Positions 8,254-16,956 of a stretch of 64,000 nt of DNA are shown in pieces. Both the position numbers and the translations under genes were made by a program. Source of the DNA: Novosphingobium sp. CF614. GTDB taxonomy: Bacteria > Pseudomonadota > Alphaproteobacteria > Sphingomonadales > Sphingomonadaceae. Under the pieces are notes generated by a model, which saw only the letters and a program-made list of their open reading frames with translations, searched no databases and was not told the origin of the DNA. The stretch's first letter is position 1, and each line of letters begins with the position of its first letter. The stretch is taken from assembly GCF_900113255.1 (NCBI RefSeq), contig NZ_FOOR01000002.1, positions 372,001 to 436,000 of the forward strand, in the 5' to 3' direction.

Positions 8254-9249
8254 TCATTCCTTCCGTTTCGCCGCTCTCACCGGCGCCTTGGCGAAACTCC
8301 ACCCGCCCGCGTTGGGCCGCGCCACCAGATCGCCGATAGAAGCGGGCCGGCCTTCGCAGAGGGTATCGAACAGCCGCGCCACCATGCCGCCGCGCGGTTC
8401 CTCCCCGTCAAGTTCCCGCACGATGCGCGCCACCACGCGCAGCGCCACCGCGCGCGGCGCCTGCGGGCGATACCTGAGCCCCATCGGCTCCTTCTTCACG
8501 CATGAGCGCCATTCCAGCGCCGCCATCCAGTCAAGCGCGGCGTCCGCCTCGGCGATGTGGGCGGCACTGCGGGCGATCGCGGCGACATCCAGCCAGTCCG
8601 CACCCCTCAGCGCCTTGCGCACGCGCACCCGATCGAAGCGGTCATTGGCATTGCTGGGATCCTCAACGGCGGCAAGCCCGGACGCGCGGACCACTTCCGC
8701 CAGTTCGGCGCGACGCCAGTCGAGCACCGGGCGCAGCAGCGGGATCGCCGTTTCCGGTACGATTCCCCGCGCCCGCGCGCCGGCAAGACCGGCCACGCCG
8801 CTCGCCCGGTTGAGCCGCATCAGCAAGGTCTCGGCCTGATCGTCGGCCTGATGCGCGGTCGCCAGCGCGGCCAGGCCGCGCTCGTCCAGCCAGCTTGCCA
8901 GCGCCGCGTAGCGCGCCAGCCTGGCCTCCGCCTGGAGATTGCCGGCAGCGACATCCACCTTGAGCGTGGCGTGAGGAACGCCAAGTTCCTGGCAGGCCCG
9001 CGCCACGCCGGCAGCCTCGCCCGCGCTTTCGGGGCGCAGGCCATGGTCGACCGTTGCCGCCTCAACCCGCCCTGGCAGCACGGCCTGCGCGAGCAGCAGC
9101 AGCGCCATACTGTCCGGCCCGCCCGAAACCGCCAGCCCCAGTTTGGCGCCGGCCTCTCCCGCGCCCTCCGGCCAGACGGCCTCAAGACCGGTCCGGAATC
9201 GCGCCAGCGTTTCCGCCGCCGGGCCGCGATCAGCTACAGGAAAGCCCAT
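8254..9249 (-). CDS. tilS: tRNA(Ile)-lysidine synthetase
   Basis: TilS converts the wobble cytidine of the CAU-anticodon tRNA(Ile) to lysidine, using ATP and lysine. The N-terminal PP-loop is intact (AVSGGPDSMALLLLA, residues 40-54), followed by the family motifs VDHGLRPES, HQADDQAETLLMRL and RPVLDWRRAEL. At 331 residues it is the shorter alphaproteobacterial form. Its start at 9249 lies inside the last codons of cpoB, a 20-base overlap, so the two genes are cotranscribed and translation is probably coupled. Confidence 0.95.
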   Translation of the reverse strand: MGFPVADRGPAAETLARFRTGLEAVWPEGAGEAGAKLGLAVSGGPDSMALLLLAQAVLPGRVEAATVDHGLRPESAGEAAGVARACQELGVPHATLKVDVAAGNLQAEARLARYAALASWLDERGLAALATAHQADDQAETLLMRLNRASGVAGLAGARARGIVPETAIPLLRPVLDWRRAELAEVVRASGLAAVEDPSNANDRFDRVRVRKALRGADWLDVAAIARSAAHIAEADAALDWMAALEWRSCVKKEPMGLRYRPQAPRAVALRVVARIVRELDGEEPRGGMVARLFDTLCEGRPASIGDLVARPNAGGWSFAKAPVRAAKRKE

Positions 9250-10180
9250 TGCGGGTGGAATCGTAAAGGCCTTTCAGGCGTCCGGCGGCCTCAGCGGCGT
9301 AAGTCTGGCCGAATTCGGCAAGGGCGATGCAGGCACGCTTGGCATCCTTCATCTGCTTCATCGTGACGGCAAGGTAGAGCAGGCTGTCCGGCGCCCGCTC
9401 GCCACGCTTGTCGGTCTGGTAGTTCTGCAGGAACCACTTGGCCGCCTCGCTCGGATTGCCATCTTCGAGATAGGCACGGCCGAGCAGGTTGCGGCCCCAG
9501 CTGCCGCGGGGATGCCTGGGATACTTTTCGAGAAACAGTTTCAGCTGCTGCTGGGCTTCGGGATAGAACTTGGCCTCCCACAGGCGGTAGCCATAGCTGT
9601 ATTCGTCGTCGCCCGGATCGGCGGTCTGCGGCTTGACCACGGCCTTGACCGCTTCCACGCGAGCCGAAGACGGGGCGGCGGGCTTCGGCTTGGGGGTCGG
9701 CGCCGGCGGCGGCGCGATCGGCTTGGCGGAAGCGCCGCCGGTCATGGCGTCGAGGTTGGACTGCGCCGCCGCCGGCGGGGTCACGACGGGCGTCGCGGCC
9801 GCCGGTGCCGGTCCCGCGGCGAGCTTGGCCTCAAGCTGGTCGATCCGGTTGGTGTTCTGCTCGACCTGGGAAGTCAACCGCGCCATCTGGGCTTCGACCG
9901 CGTCCATGCGGGTCAGCAGGTCGGTAACCGGGGTCGTCGCCGGTTGGGCCGGAGTGCCGGGCGAAGTCGGGGTCGGCGTGATCTCCGGTTCGAAGAACTT
10001 GCCGCCAGGCCCCGGGAAGACCTTGCGCTGCAGGGCGCGCACTTCGGCCTCCACTTTCTTCAGGCGCGTATCGGTGCTCTCCTGCGCCAGCGCGGGCACC
10101 GTTCCGCCGGCCAGGATCGACGCGGCGGCCACCGTCGCCAGCAAGCGACCGGACCGCATAGCCCCTAGTGAACCTTTCAT
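9230..10180 (-). CDS. cpoB: Tol-Pal system coordinator CpoB (YbgF)
   Basis: This periplasmic TPR protein, 316 residues long, links the Tol-Pal machine to peptidoglycan synthesis during division. The signal peptide ends near VPALA (about residue 32). Two heptad-like coiled-coil stretches follow (STDTRLKKVEAEVRALQRKV and the VTDLLTRMDAVEAQ region), then a long Ala/Pro linker, and TPR repeats from about residue 190 (DEYSYGYRLWEAKFYPEAQQ onwards). The start at 10180 has GGAG about eleven bases upstream; a second ATG at 10159 would give a shorter signal peptide. It lies between the RodZ-like gene and tilS on the same strand. The tol-pal genes themselves are not in this window. Confidence 0.88.
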   Translation of the reverse strand: MKGSLGAMRSGRLLATVAAASILAGGTVPALAQESTDTRLKKVEAEVRALQRKVFPGPGGKFFEPEITPTPTSPGTPAQPATTPVTDLLTRMDAVEAQMARLTSQVEQNTNRIDQLEAKLAAGPAPAAATPVVTPPAAAQSNLDAMTGGASAKPIAPPPAPTPKPKPAAPSSARVEAVKAVVKPQTADPGDDEYSYGYRLWEAKFYPEAQQQLKLFLEKYPRHPRGSWGRNLLGRAYLEDGNPSEAAKWFLQNYQTDKRGERAPDSLLYLAVTMKQMKDAKRACIALAEFGQTYAAEAAGRLKGLYDSTRNGLSCS

Positions 10181-10316
10181 CGCCAATTCAACTCCGTGCC
10201 AGAATGTTCCGCCGCTTTTCGCCCCCTCGTGTCGGCAGCGGCGGACGGAACCGGAAATTAACCAAGCAAGCTTTCCCGCGTTTGTTGCCGCAAGCGCCTC
10301 GGCCTGTCGAGGGCGC

Positions 10317-11339
10317 CTAGTTGGAAACCGTGGAAAGCGGATCGGCCGGATGCGGCGATTGCGGCATGGCCGAACCCAGCGGGCGGCCGGTGCTGGTGGC
10401 GGGGCTTGCCGCCGCCGTCGTGGATTCCACCGGCGTCGGTTCGATGGCTGCATCGGCCGGTCGGGGTGAGCCGGTCGTGGGCCGGCGCATGCCCGATGGC
10501 CTCGATGCGGGGGCCTGGGGTGCTGGCAAGGGCTGGCTCGCCGCTGGCGACTGGGCAGGAACGGCGCGCGCCCGGACATCGGCGGGCATCAGCGAAATGC
10601 CCGACATCGTCATCGGCCGCTCGGCCAGTCGCGGCACGGCCTTTCCGCCGACCGTCAGCTGGAGTGCGTCGGGCCGGCCGGTGCGCAGCTGCGGCCCCCG
10701 CGCATCGGCGGGCACCGTCCAGCTTTCGCCTTTGGCCAGTTCCTTCACCAGCAGCATCGCGCCGCCGGCATCGGTGACGCTCACCCACACATTGTCGGCG
10801 GTTGCCGTCAGGACCACCGGCTCACCGGCGGGTGACGGCCGGGGGACCGGCAAGGCCGCCGGAAGGCTCGCCAGCGGCGCGGGCGCCTCGTCGGCCAGGA
10901 GATCGGGCAACTTGCCTTCGGGCGAGAGGAAGCTGCTCCAGAACAACAGCAGCAGGCCGATCACGACGACCGCCCCCCCGCCCGCCAGCCAGGCCAGCCG
11001 CATCGGCGGCACCCGCGCCGGATCGCCGGGCTCGAAGCTCGGCGCGCCTTGCGGGCGCTCGACTTTCTCGGCATCGATCTGGCGGCGCACGGTCTTGGCC
11101 ATCTCGGCCTCGTCAAGGCCGATCGCGCGTGCATAGGCCCGCGCGAAGCCGACGGCATAAGTGCGGGCGGCAAGGTCGCCGAAGCGATCCTCCTCTATGG
11201 CCAGCACGTGACGCTCGGCGATCTTGGTCCGGAAGGCAATGTCGGCGCGGCTCAGTCCCGCGGCTTCGCGTGCCATGCGAAGCTGGCCGCCGGCTGTCTT
11301 GGGACGATCAGCCCAACCCTGATTTTCTACCTGTTCCAT
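10317..11339 (-). CDS. RodZ-like protein: Xre-type HTH, one membrane helix, DUF4115
   Basis: This 340-residue protein has the RodZ layout. A helix-turn-helix domain occupies about residues 16-56 (LRMAREAAGLSRADIAFRTK, then AERHVLAIEEDRF), with a single transmembrane helix at about 114-134 and a periplasmic DUF4115 domain at about 175-260. An Ala/Pro/Ser-rich tail follows. In RodZ proteins the HTH binds MreB and the periplasmic part contacts the elongation machinery, so a cell-shape role is likely. The start at 11339 follows GGGGTGGA directly. It is the first gene of the apparent operon with cpoB and tilS. The DUF4115 tail is more degenerate than the HTH. Confidence 0.85.
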   Translation of the reverse strand: MEQVENQGWADRPKTAGGQLRMAREAAGLSRADIAFRTKIAERHVLAIEEDRFGDLAARTYAVGFARAYARAIGLDEAEMAKTVRRQIDAEKVERPQGAPSFEPGDPARVPPMRLAWLAGGGAVVVIGLLLLFWSSFLSPEGKLPDLLADEAPAPLASLPAALPVPRPSPAGEPVVLTATADNVWVSVTDAGGAMLLVKELAKGESWTVPADARGPQLRTGRPDALQLTVGGKAVPRLAERPMTMSGISLMPADVRARAVPAQSPAASQPLPAPQAPASRPSGMRRPTTGSPRPADAAIEPTPVESTTAAASPATSTGRPLGSAMPQSPHPADPLSTVSN

Positions 11340-11496
11340 TCCACCCCGGGGGACTTGGTGAGTGTGCGACCTAACGGACACTAACCAAACCGCCCCGTCG
11401 CCCAAAGTCAATCAGTCCCCGGGCAATCGCGTGAATATTATGCGGCGGATAATGCGCGTTTCGCGGCCGATACCATCGGATTGCGACACACCGGTG

Positions 11497-13773
11497 TCAA
11501 TCCACGTGTATGTCTCGCTCGGCCGCCCAGGCGGACATCGTCGCGCGCAGACTGGGTGGCGGCGCGGCAAGCCATCCCGCCATGGCCTCTCCTATCTCGC
11601 GAAGATCGACTTTGCCGACCAGTTCCTTGATCGGACCCACCGAGGCCGGCGTGATCGACATGCGGCGAATGCCCAGGCCCAGCAAAGCCAACGCCTCCAG
11701 CCGGCGCCCGCCCATTTCGCCGCAAACGCTGATGTCGACGCGAAAATCCTCAAGATTGCGCACCACCCGCTGGATGAACCGCAGGATCGCCGGGCTCAGC
11801 CAGTCATAACGCTCGGCAAGCTTGGGATTGGAACGATCGGCCGCGAACAGGAACTGCGTCAGGTCGTTGGTGCCGATCGAGAGGAACGAGATCTTGGGTG
11901 CCAGCAGGTCCAGCTGCTCGGCCATGGCCGGCACTTCCAGCATGACGCCATAGCGAATGGCTTCGGGCAGCACTTTCTTCTGCTGCTTGAGATAGGCCAG
12001 CTGCCCGTCGAACACCGCCTTGGCCGCGTCGAACTCCCACGGCTCGGCGACCATCGGGAACATGACGTAGAGATTGCGGCCCGCCCCCGCTTCCAGCAAG
12101 GCGCGCGCCTGCGCCTTGAGCAGGCCGTCGCGCTCCAGCGCCACGCGCAGCGCGCGCCAGCCCATCGCCGGGTTCTCCTCACCCTCGCCGTCGTCGTGGC
12201 GCAAGTAGGGTAAAGTCTTGTCGCCGCCGATATCGACGGTGCGGAAGATCACCGGCTTGTCCCCGGCGGTGTCCATGACATCGCGGTAGAGACGGGTCTG
12301 GCGCTCACGCTGGGGCAGCGTGGCCGAAACCAGGAACTGGAACTCCGTGCGAAACAGGCCCACGCCGTCGGCGCCGGTCAGGCTGAGATTGGCGATATCG
12401 TCGCGCAGCCCCGCGTTTATCATGAGATAGACACGCTGCCCATCGCGCGAGGTCGGCAGCACATCGCGCAGCGCGGCGTAGGCCGCCTGCCTTTCGCGGC
12501 TCTTGGCGAAACGCGTCTCGAACGCCTCGATGATGCCGGGCGAGGGACGCACCGTGGCGATGTCATGATCGGCATCAAGCAGCAGCTGATCGCCCTCGCG
12601 CACGACCCCGCGCAACCCCCGCACGCGGCCCAGCACTGGAATTCCCATCGCCCGGGCGACGATCACGACGTGGCTAGTGAGCGAACCCTCTTCCAGGATC
12701 ACGCCCTTGAGGCGGCGGCGATCGTACTCGAGCAGTTCGGCCGGCCCGAGGTTGCGCGCGATCAGGATCGCGTCGTTCCTGAGGCCCATCGAGGCCGCGG
12801 TGCCGATCTGGCCCGAGACGATCCGCAGCAAGCGGTTCGCCAGGTCCTCCAGATCGTGCATCCGGTCCGCCAGCAGCGGATCGTCGATCTGGCGCATGCG
12901 CATGCGGGTGCGCTGCTGCACGCGTTCGATCGCGGCTTCGGCGGTGAGGCCGGAATCGATCGCCTCGTTGATCCGGCGCGTCCAGCCTTCGTCGTAGGCG
13001 AACATGCGGTAGGTCTCCAAGACCTCCTCATGCTCGCCGCCGACGCCGAATTCGGCCTGACCGGCCATGCGGTCGATCTGCTCGCGCATCTTGTCGAAGG
13101 CCAGGATGACGCGCTGGCGTTCCGCCTCCGTATCCTCGGCGACGACATGCTCGATCGTCACCCGGGGCTGGTGGAACACGGCCACGCCCGAGGCCAGCCC
13201 CTTGACCAGGGTCAGTCCGCGCAGCTGCTCCGGCCCGGTCTGCCCGGCGCCGAAGGCCCCGGCGTTTTCCTCGTCGATCAGGTCGGCATTGACGATGAGT
13301 TCGGAAAGCACCATCGCCACCGTCTGCAGCGCCTCGATCTCGACTTCCTCGTAGCGGCGCGGTTCGACATGTTGCACGCACAACACGCCCACCGCCCGCT
13401 GACGCCGCACGATCGGCACGCCTGCGAACGAATGGAACTTTTCCTCGCCCGTTTCCGGCCGATAGGAGAAGTCCGGATGCGCCGCTGCCTCGGCAAGATT
13501 GAGCGTTCCGATCTGGTCGGCGATCGTGCCAACCAGGCCTTCTCCCACCGCCATGCGGGTGACGTGGACCGCTTCCTGTGCCAGGCCGCGCGTCGCGAAC
13601 AGTTCCAGCATCCCCTCCCGCAGGAGATAGATCGAGCAAACCTCGCTATCGAGGCATTCGCCGATCACTTCCACCACGGTGTTCAGCTTGGCCTGCGCGT
13701 GGCTGCGCGAAGCCATGACCTCGTGGAGGCGGGTGAGAATGTTTCGTGCTGCTTCGACGGCTCCGCTGGTCAT
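11497..13773 (-). CDS. ptsP: phosphoenolpyruvate-protein phosphotransferase PtsP (PTS-Ntr enzyme I)
   Basis: PtsP passes phosphate from phosphoenolpyruvate to NPr in the nitrogen-related PTS, a regulatory chain rather than a sugar transporter. The 758 residues begin with a GAF domain (about 15-165), continue with the PEP-utilising N-terminal and phosphohistidine domains (GSLTSHVVIVARAMGIPVLG; active-site His near 366), and end with the TIM-barrel PEP-binding domain (FRTEFQFL, MFPMVAEPWEF, SIGTNDLTQF, and SVCGEMGG with its Cys near 682). All key residues are present. The usual alphaproteobacterial neighbour lysC is not beside it here. It sits upstream of the RodZ-like gene on the same strand, about 160 bases away. 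Confidence 0.96.
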   Translation of the reverse strand: MTSGAVEAARNILTRLHEVMASRSHAQAKLNTVVEVIGECLDSEVCSIYLLREGMLELFATRGLAQEAVHVTRMAVGEGLVGTIADQIGTLNLAEAAAHPDFSYRPETGEEKFHSFAGVPIVRRQRAVGVLCVQHVEPRRYEEVEIEALQTVAMVLSELIVNADLIDEENAGAFGAGQTGPEQLRGLTLVKGLASGVAVFHQPRVTIEHVVAEDTEAERQRVILAFDKMREQIDRMAGQAEFGVGGEHEEVLETYRMFAYDEGWTRRINEAIDSGLTAEAAIERVQQRTRMRMRQIDDPLLADRMHDLEDLANRLLRIVSGQIGTAASMGLRNDAILIARNLGPAELLEYDRRRLKGVILEEGSLTSHVVIVARAMGIPVLGRVRGLRGVVREGDQLLLDADHDIATVRPSPGIIEAFETRFAKSRERQAAYAALRDVLPTSRDGQRVYLMINAGLRDDIANLSLTGADGVGLFRTEFQFLVSATLPQRERQTRLYRDVMDTAGDKPVIFRTVDIGGDKTLPYLRHDDGEGEENPAMGWRALRVALERDGLLKAQARALLEAGAGRNLYVMFPMVAEPWEFDAAKAVFDGQLAYLKQQKKVLPEAIRYGVMLEVPAMAEQLDLLAPKISFLSIGTNDLTQFLFAADRSNPKLAERYDWLSPAILRFIQRVVRNLEDFRVDISVCGEMGGRRLEALALLGLGIRRMSITPASVGPIKELVGKVDLREIGEAMAGWLAAPPPSLRATMSAWAAERDIHVD

Positions 13774-13868
13774 GCCGTTGCACCTAACCCAAAGCGAGCC
13801 CTTTGGGAACGCAGCGGTGCCGACAAATCAGCTTGTTCCGACGATATCGCGCAATCCGGAATCGGCGA

Positions 13869-14024
13869 TCAGAACCGCACGATTTCCTCCTTGAGCCTAA
13901 GCTTTCGCTTCTTGAGCGCCTGGATCAACGCGGCATCAGGCATGGGGCGGCTCATCTCATCGTGGATTTGCCGTTCGATACCGGCATGCTTGAGCTGCAA
14001 GGCACTGACGTGCGAACTATCCAT
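13869..14024 (-). CDS. DUF465 (YdcH-family) small coiled-coil protein
   Basis: This 51-residue protein starts at 14024 with an excellent AGGAGG nine bases upstream. The sequence fits the DUF465/SlyX-like pattern: an N-terminal helix rich in Gln, Lys and His, then LIQALKKRKLRLKEEIVRF, the conserved basic helix of the family. It is divergently arranged with a second DUF465 gene on the plus strand 214 bases away. The family's biochemical role is unknown. Confidence 0.85.
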   Translation of the reverse strand: MDSSHVSALQLKHAGIERQIHDEMSRPMPDAALIQALKKRKLRLKEEIVRF

Positions 14025-14238
14025 GGACGGTTCCTCCTCTAAGGAAGCCGGACCCAGCCGAATAACCCGAATTGGCGACTCGGCATTAGTGGTCCGGCGC
14101 GAAACGGATGGAACCATATCCAGTCCGTCTTGCGAAGAGCATGAATGCTTCATATCGGTGAATCGCGTGAATCCTGCGCTGGGCAGGAACGCGCGGCGCT
14201 GCCGCGGGTATGGCACGATTCAGACGAGGAATTCCGGC

Positions 14239-14436
14239 GTGACCGAAGAGGAAATGCGCAAACGCCTCGAAATCCTGCGGGTCGAGCATCGCGACCTCGA
14301 TGCCGCGATCGACGCGCTCCTGGCTTCGGGGTCGAGCGACCAGATGCAGATCGCGCGACTCAAGAAGCGCAAGCTGAGGCTCAAGGACCAGATATCCCAG
14401 ATCGAGGACTATCTGATCCCCGACATCATCGCCTGA
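14239..14436 (+). CDS. DUF465 (YdcH-family) small coiled-coil protein
   Basis: A 65-residue protein starting with GTG at 14239, preceded by GACGAGGA. The body LEILRVEHRDLDAAIDALLA followed by QIARLKKRKLRLKDQISQIE is a clear DUF465 helical hairpin and is paralogous to the minus-strand gene at 13869-14024 (shared KKRKLRLK). An ATG at 14254 is an alternative start, but the four extra residues (TEEE) look native. Function is unknown. It lies upstream of rcdA on the same strand. Confidence 0.85.
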   Translation: MTEEEMRKRLEILRVEHRDLDAAIDALLASGSSDQMQIARLKKRKLRLKDQISQIEDYLIPDIIA

Positions 14437-14608
14437 TCGCCGCCGGCCGGCCCTGGTTGGCGTACATGCCGGGATCGGCCGACCGCCTGTTTCCGGTTAA
14501 CCTGTGTTCACTATGAACCGTTCCGATCGGGGACAGCGGAAATTTTGCCCCGGATTTTTACCATTGGGCAGTTGCCGCCGAGTCGCGGCTGGGAAATATG
14601 GACCGGAG

Positions 14609-15073
14609 ATGTCCGAACCGGTCACCATAAACCCGCGCATCATCGAAGCGCTCTATTGCGAGGCACTCGTCCTGTCCGACGAGGTTCGCAATGCCTTCAC
14701 GCTGTCCGGCCGATTGGAACGGGTTGGCGCGGACCAGGATCTCGCGCGCGTGGCGCTTTCGGCGGAAGGCCTGCGCACGACGACGCGGATGATGCACGCG
14801 ATCGCCTGGCTGCTCAATCATCGTGCCTATTTCATGGGGGAAATCAGCGAGTTCCAGCTTCGGCATCACGGCCGCCTGTCTTCCGAGATGCGGCTTTGCG
14901 AACCGGACCAAGTGGCGTTGCTGGATCCAAGGATCGCCGAACTGGTGGAAACCACCCGCCGCTTCTACGATCGCCTCCTGCGCCTCGATCACAACTGGCG
15001 GCTGACCGGACAGGGCCAGTCCAGCGCCATCCAGCGGCTGCGCGAACGGATCGAGCGGCGCCTGGCGAGCTGA
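14609..15073 (+). CDS. rcdA: RcdA family protein (DUF1465), regulator of CtrA degradation
   Basis: This 154-residue, mostly helical protein belongs to DUF1465, the family of Caulobacter RcdA, an adaptor that helps ClpXP degrade the cell-cycle regulator CtrA. The family-typical N-terminus (MSEPVTINPRIIEALYCEAL) and the central MMHAIAWLLNHRAYFMGEIS segment are evident. The frame extends 35 codons further upstream, but those residues do not resemble the family, so ATG 14609 was chosen. Whether it acts on CtrA in this organism is inferred from family membership only. Confidence 0.8.
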   Translation: MSEPVTINPRIIEALYCEALVLSDEVRNAFTLSGRLERVGADQDLARVALSAEGLRTTTRMMHAIAWLLNHRAYFMGEISEFQLRHHGRLSSEMRLCEPDQVALLDPRIAELVETTRRFYDRLLRLDHNWRLTGQGQSSAIQRLRERIERRLAS

Positions 15074-15124
15074 CGCGGATTCATCATTAACGGCCGATGC
15101 GGATTCCGCCTTCCGCGCAGACCC

Positions 15125-16069
15125 ATGGCGCGAGTGGAGCGGCGGGAATGGCTCGACACGCCTCCCTACAATGCCCATATCGCATCCATGGACGCTTCAC
15201 GGGACATCGAAGGGCCTTATGCGGTGGCCGAGCACGCCGGCCAGTTGGTGCGGCGCGTGCTCGCGCGCAATCCATCGCCGTTCACCTATACCGGCACCCA
15301 GACCTATATCGTCGGCGATGCCGGGGAAGTGGCGGTGATCGATCCTGGCCCGGACCGGCCCGAACATCTTGAGGCGCTGATCGCGGCCATCGGCGATGCC
15401 CGGGTTCTGGCGATCTGCTGCACCCATACCCATCGCGATCACTCACCCGCCGCCGCGTCGCTTTCGGCCAGTACCGGCGCCCCGATCGTCGGCTGCGCGC
15501 CGCTGGTGCTCGACGATGACGGCCCGCGCGCCGATGTCGCTTTCGATCCCACCTACCGTCCCCACCGCGTGCTCGCGGATGGCGAGGCGATCGCCGGCGA
15601 AGGCTGGACCCTTACCGCCGTCGCCACGCCCGGCCACACTTCGAACCACTTGTGCTTCGCGCTCGAAGAAGCCGGCGCGCTGTTCACCGGCGATCATGTG
15701 ATGGGCTGGTCGACAAGCGTGGTTTCCCCACCCGATGGCGACATGACCGCCTACCTGGCAAGCCTGCAGAAGCTGCATGATCGCATGGGGGATACCGTCT
15801 ACTATCCCGCGCATGGCCCCGCCGTCGAAAAGCCGCGCCAGCTGGTGCGCGGCATGATCGGCCACCGCCGCAGCCGCGAAAAGCAGATCCTGCGCCAGAT
15901 CGAGGCGGGGCGCACCCGGATCGCGGACATGGTGCCGCAGATGTACAAGGGCGTGGACGAAAGGCTCTGGCCCGCCGCCGGCCGTTCCGTGCACGCGCAC
16001 CTGATCGACCTGGAAAGGCGCGGCGTCACCATGCGTGACAAGGACAACTGGACGCTCGCCGAACCGTAA
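15125..16069 (+). CDS. MBL-fold metallo-hydrolase (LACTB2-like)
   Basis: This is a 314-residue cytoplasmic metallo-beta-lactamase-fold hydrolase. The metal-binding motif CTHTHRDHSPAA is intact, as are the downstream ATPGHTSNHLCF His, the FTGDHVMGW Asp and the YPAHGP His. A C-terminal winged-helix-like segment (REKQILRQIEAGRTRIADMV) matches the LACTB2 subgroup, in which some members are ribonucleases and others hydrolyse acyl-thioester-like substrates; the substrate cannot be told here. The first ATG was used; a later one at 15188 is possible because neither has a strong Shine-Dalgarno. Confidence 0.9.
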   Translation: MARVERREWLDTPPYNAHIASMDASRDIEGPYAVAEHAGQLVRRVLARNPSPFTYTGTQTYIVGDAGEVAVIDPGPDRPEHLEALIAAIGDARVLAICCTHTHRDHSPAAASLSASTGAPIVGCAPLVLDDDGPRADVAFDPTYRPHRVLADGEAIAGEGWTLTAVATPGHTSNHLCFALEEAGALFTGDHVMGWSTSVVSPPDGDMTAYLASLQKLHDRMGDTVYYPAHGPAVEKPRQLVRGMIGHRRSREKQILRQIEAGRTRIADMVPQMYKGVDERLWPAAGRSVHAHLIDLERRGVTMRDKDNWTLAEP

Positions 16070-16149
16070 TCGTCGCTCGTCGATGAAAGTATTGGGACCA
16101 AGCCGCGTTTGCGATTATTCCCCTGCGCTTCCAAAGCAGGAGGGATTTC

Positions 16150-16863
16150 ATGGCAAGCGTTGCAGACGCGCGGGTTGCGCGCCTTTCATTCTGGCAGAAG
16201 ATGACGATCGGCATCTCTGCCTTCATCGTTTTCGGTTTTGCGCAGTTCGGCCTGCGGGGCATGGTGGATTACCAGCATGCCCCGCTGGTCATGCATCTTC
16301 ATGGCATGGCGATGCTGGCGTGGCTGAGCCTGCTGGTAACGCAATCGCTGCTGGCCGGCCGCGGCGGGCTTGCCCTGCACCGCAGGCTCGGCTGGGCCAG
16401 CGCGGTGCTGCTGCCGCTGATCGTGGTACTCGCCAGCCTCACCTGCCTTACCGCGATCCGCAGGGGCATATTTCCCCCGTTCTTCACCGCGCCCTATTTC
16501 CTCGCGCTGGTCCACGTCAGCGTGGCGATCTTCGCCGCCATCGTCGCCACCGCCGTCGCCCGGCGCGGACAAGCCGATTGGCACAAGCGCCTGATGGTCG
16601 GCTCTACCGTGTTGCTGATGGAGCCGGCACTGGGCCGTATCCTGCCGATGCCGCTGATCCTGCCTTGGGGCGAATGGCTGTCGATGGTGATCCAGCTCGG
16701 CGTGGTCGGCCTCATCATGCGTCACGACCGCAGGGAACTGGGACGCATCCATCCCGCGACAACCGCGGTCGCGACCGCCGTCGCCCTTTCGCACGTGCTG
16801 GTCGAACTGCTGGCGATCACGCCCTGGTGGATCGCCTTCACCGCGCGCGCGGCCGGCGCCTGA
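16150..16863 (+). CDS. integral membrane protein, possible DUF2306-like
   Basis: A 237-residue membrane protein with about six to seven hydrophobic helices. The start at 16150 has a near-perfect AGGAGGG ten bases before. Conserved-looking polar residues sit in the membrane part: VMHLHGMAMLAW (two His), LHRRLGWAS and DWHKRLMVGS, a pattern seen in small haem- or quinone-linked membrane proteins of the DUF2306 type. No catalytic function can be assigned. It stands alone between the MBL hydrolase and nadA. Confidence 0.75.
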   Translation: MASVADARVARLSFWQKMTIGISAFIVFGFAQFGLRGMVDYQHAPLVMHLHGMAMLAWLSLLVTQSLLAGRGGLALHRRLGWASAVLLPLIVVLASLTCLTAIRRGIFPPFFTAPYFLALVHVSVAIFAAIVATAVARRGQADWHKRLMVGSTVLLMEPALGRILPMPLILPWGEWLSMVIQLGVVGLIMRHDRRELGRIHPATTAVATAVALSHVLVELLAITPWWIAFTARAAGA

Positions 16864-16913
16864 GCCTGTATTTTATCCTTGGGTCCCGGCCCCCGCATCC
16901 CTAGATAGACCGC

Positions 16914-16935
16914 GCCCCGGCGTCAGCGCCGGGGC
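16914..16935 (+). promoter_or_regulatory. hairpin in the nadA leader
   Basis: GCCCCGGCG (16914-16922) and CGCCGGGGC (16927-16935) form a nine-base-pair stem with a TCAG loop just upstream of the nadA Shine-Dalgarno. A weak promoter candidate, TTGGGT (16879-16884) with a 17-base spacer to TAGATA (16902-16907), precedes it. No T run follows, so it is not an obvious terminator. Confidence 0.4.
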
Positions 16936-16956
16936 CAGGACGAAAAAGGGAATGCC

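Noticed and set aside
12565..14238. Upstream extension of the second DUF465 frame to 623 codons
   Set aside because: The extension runs antisense to ptsP. The real gene begins at the GTG at 14239 with its own ribosome site.
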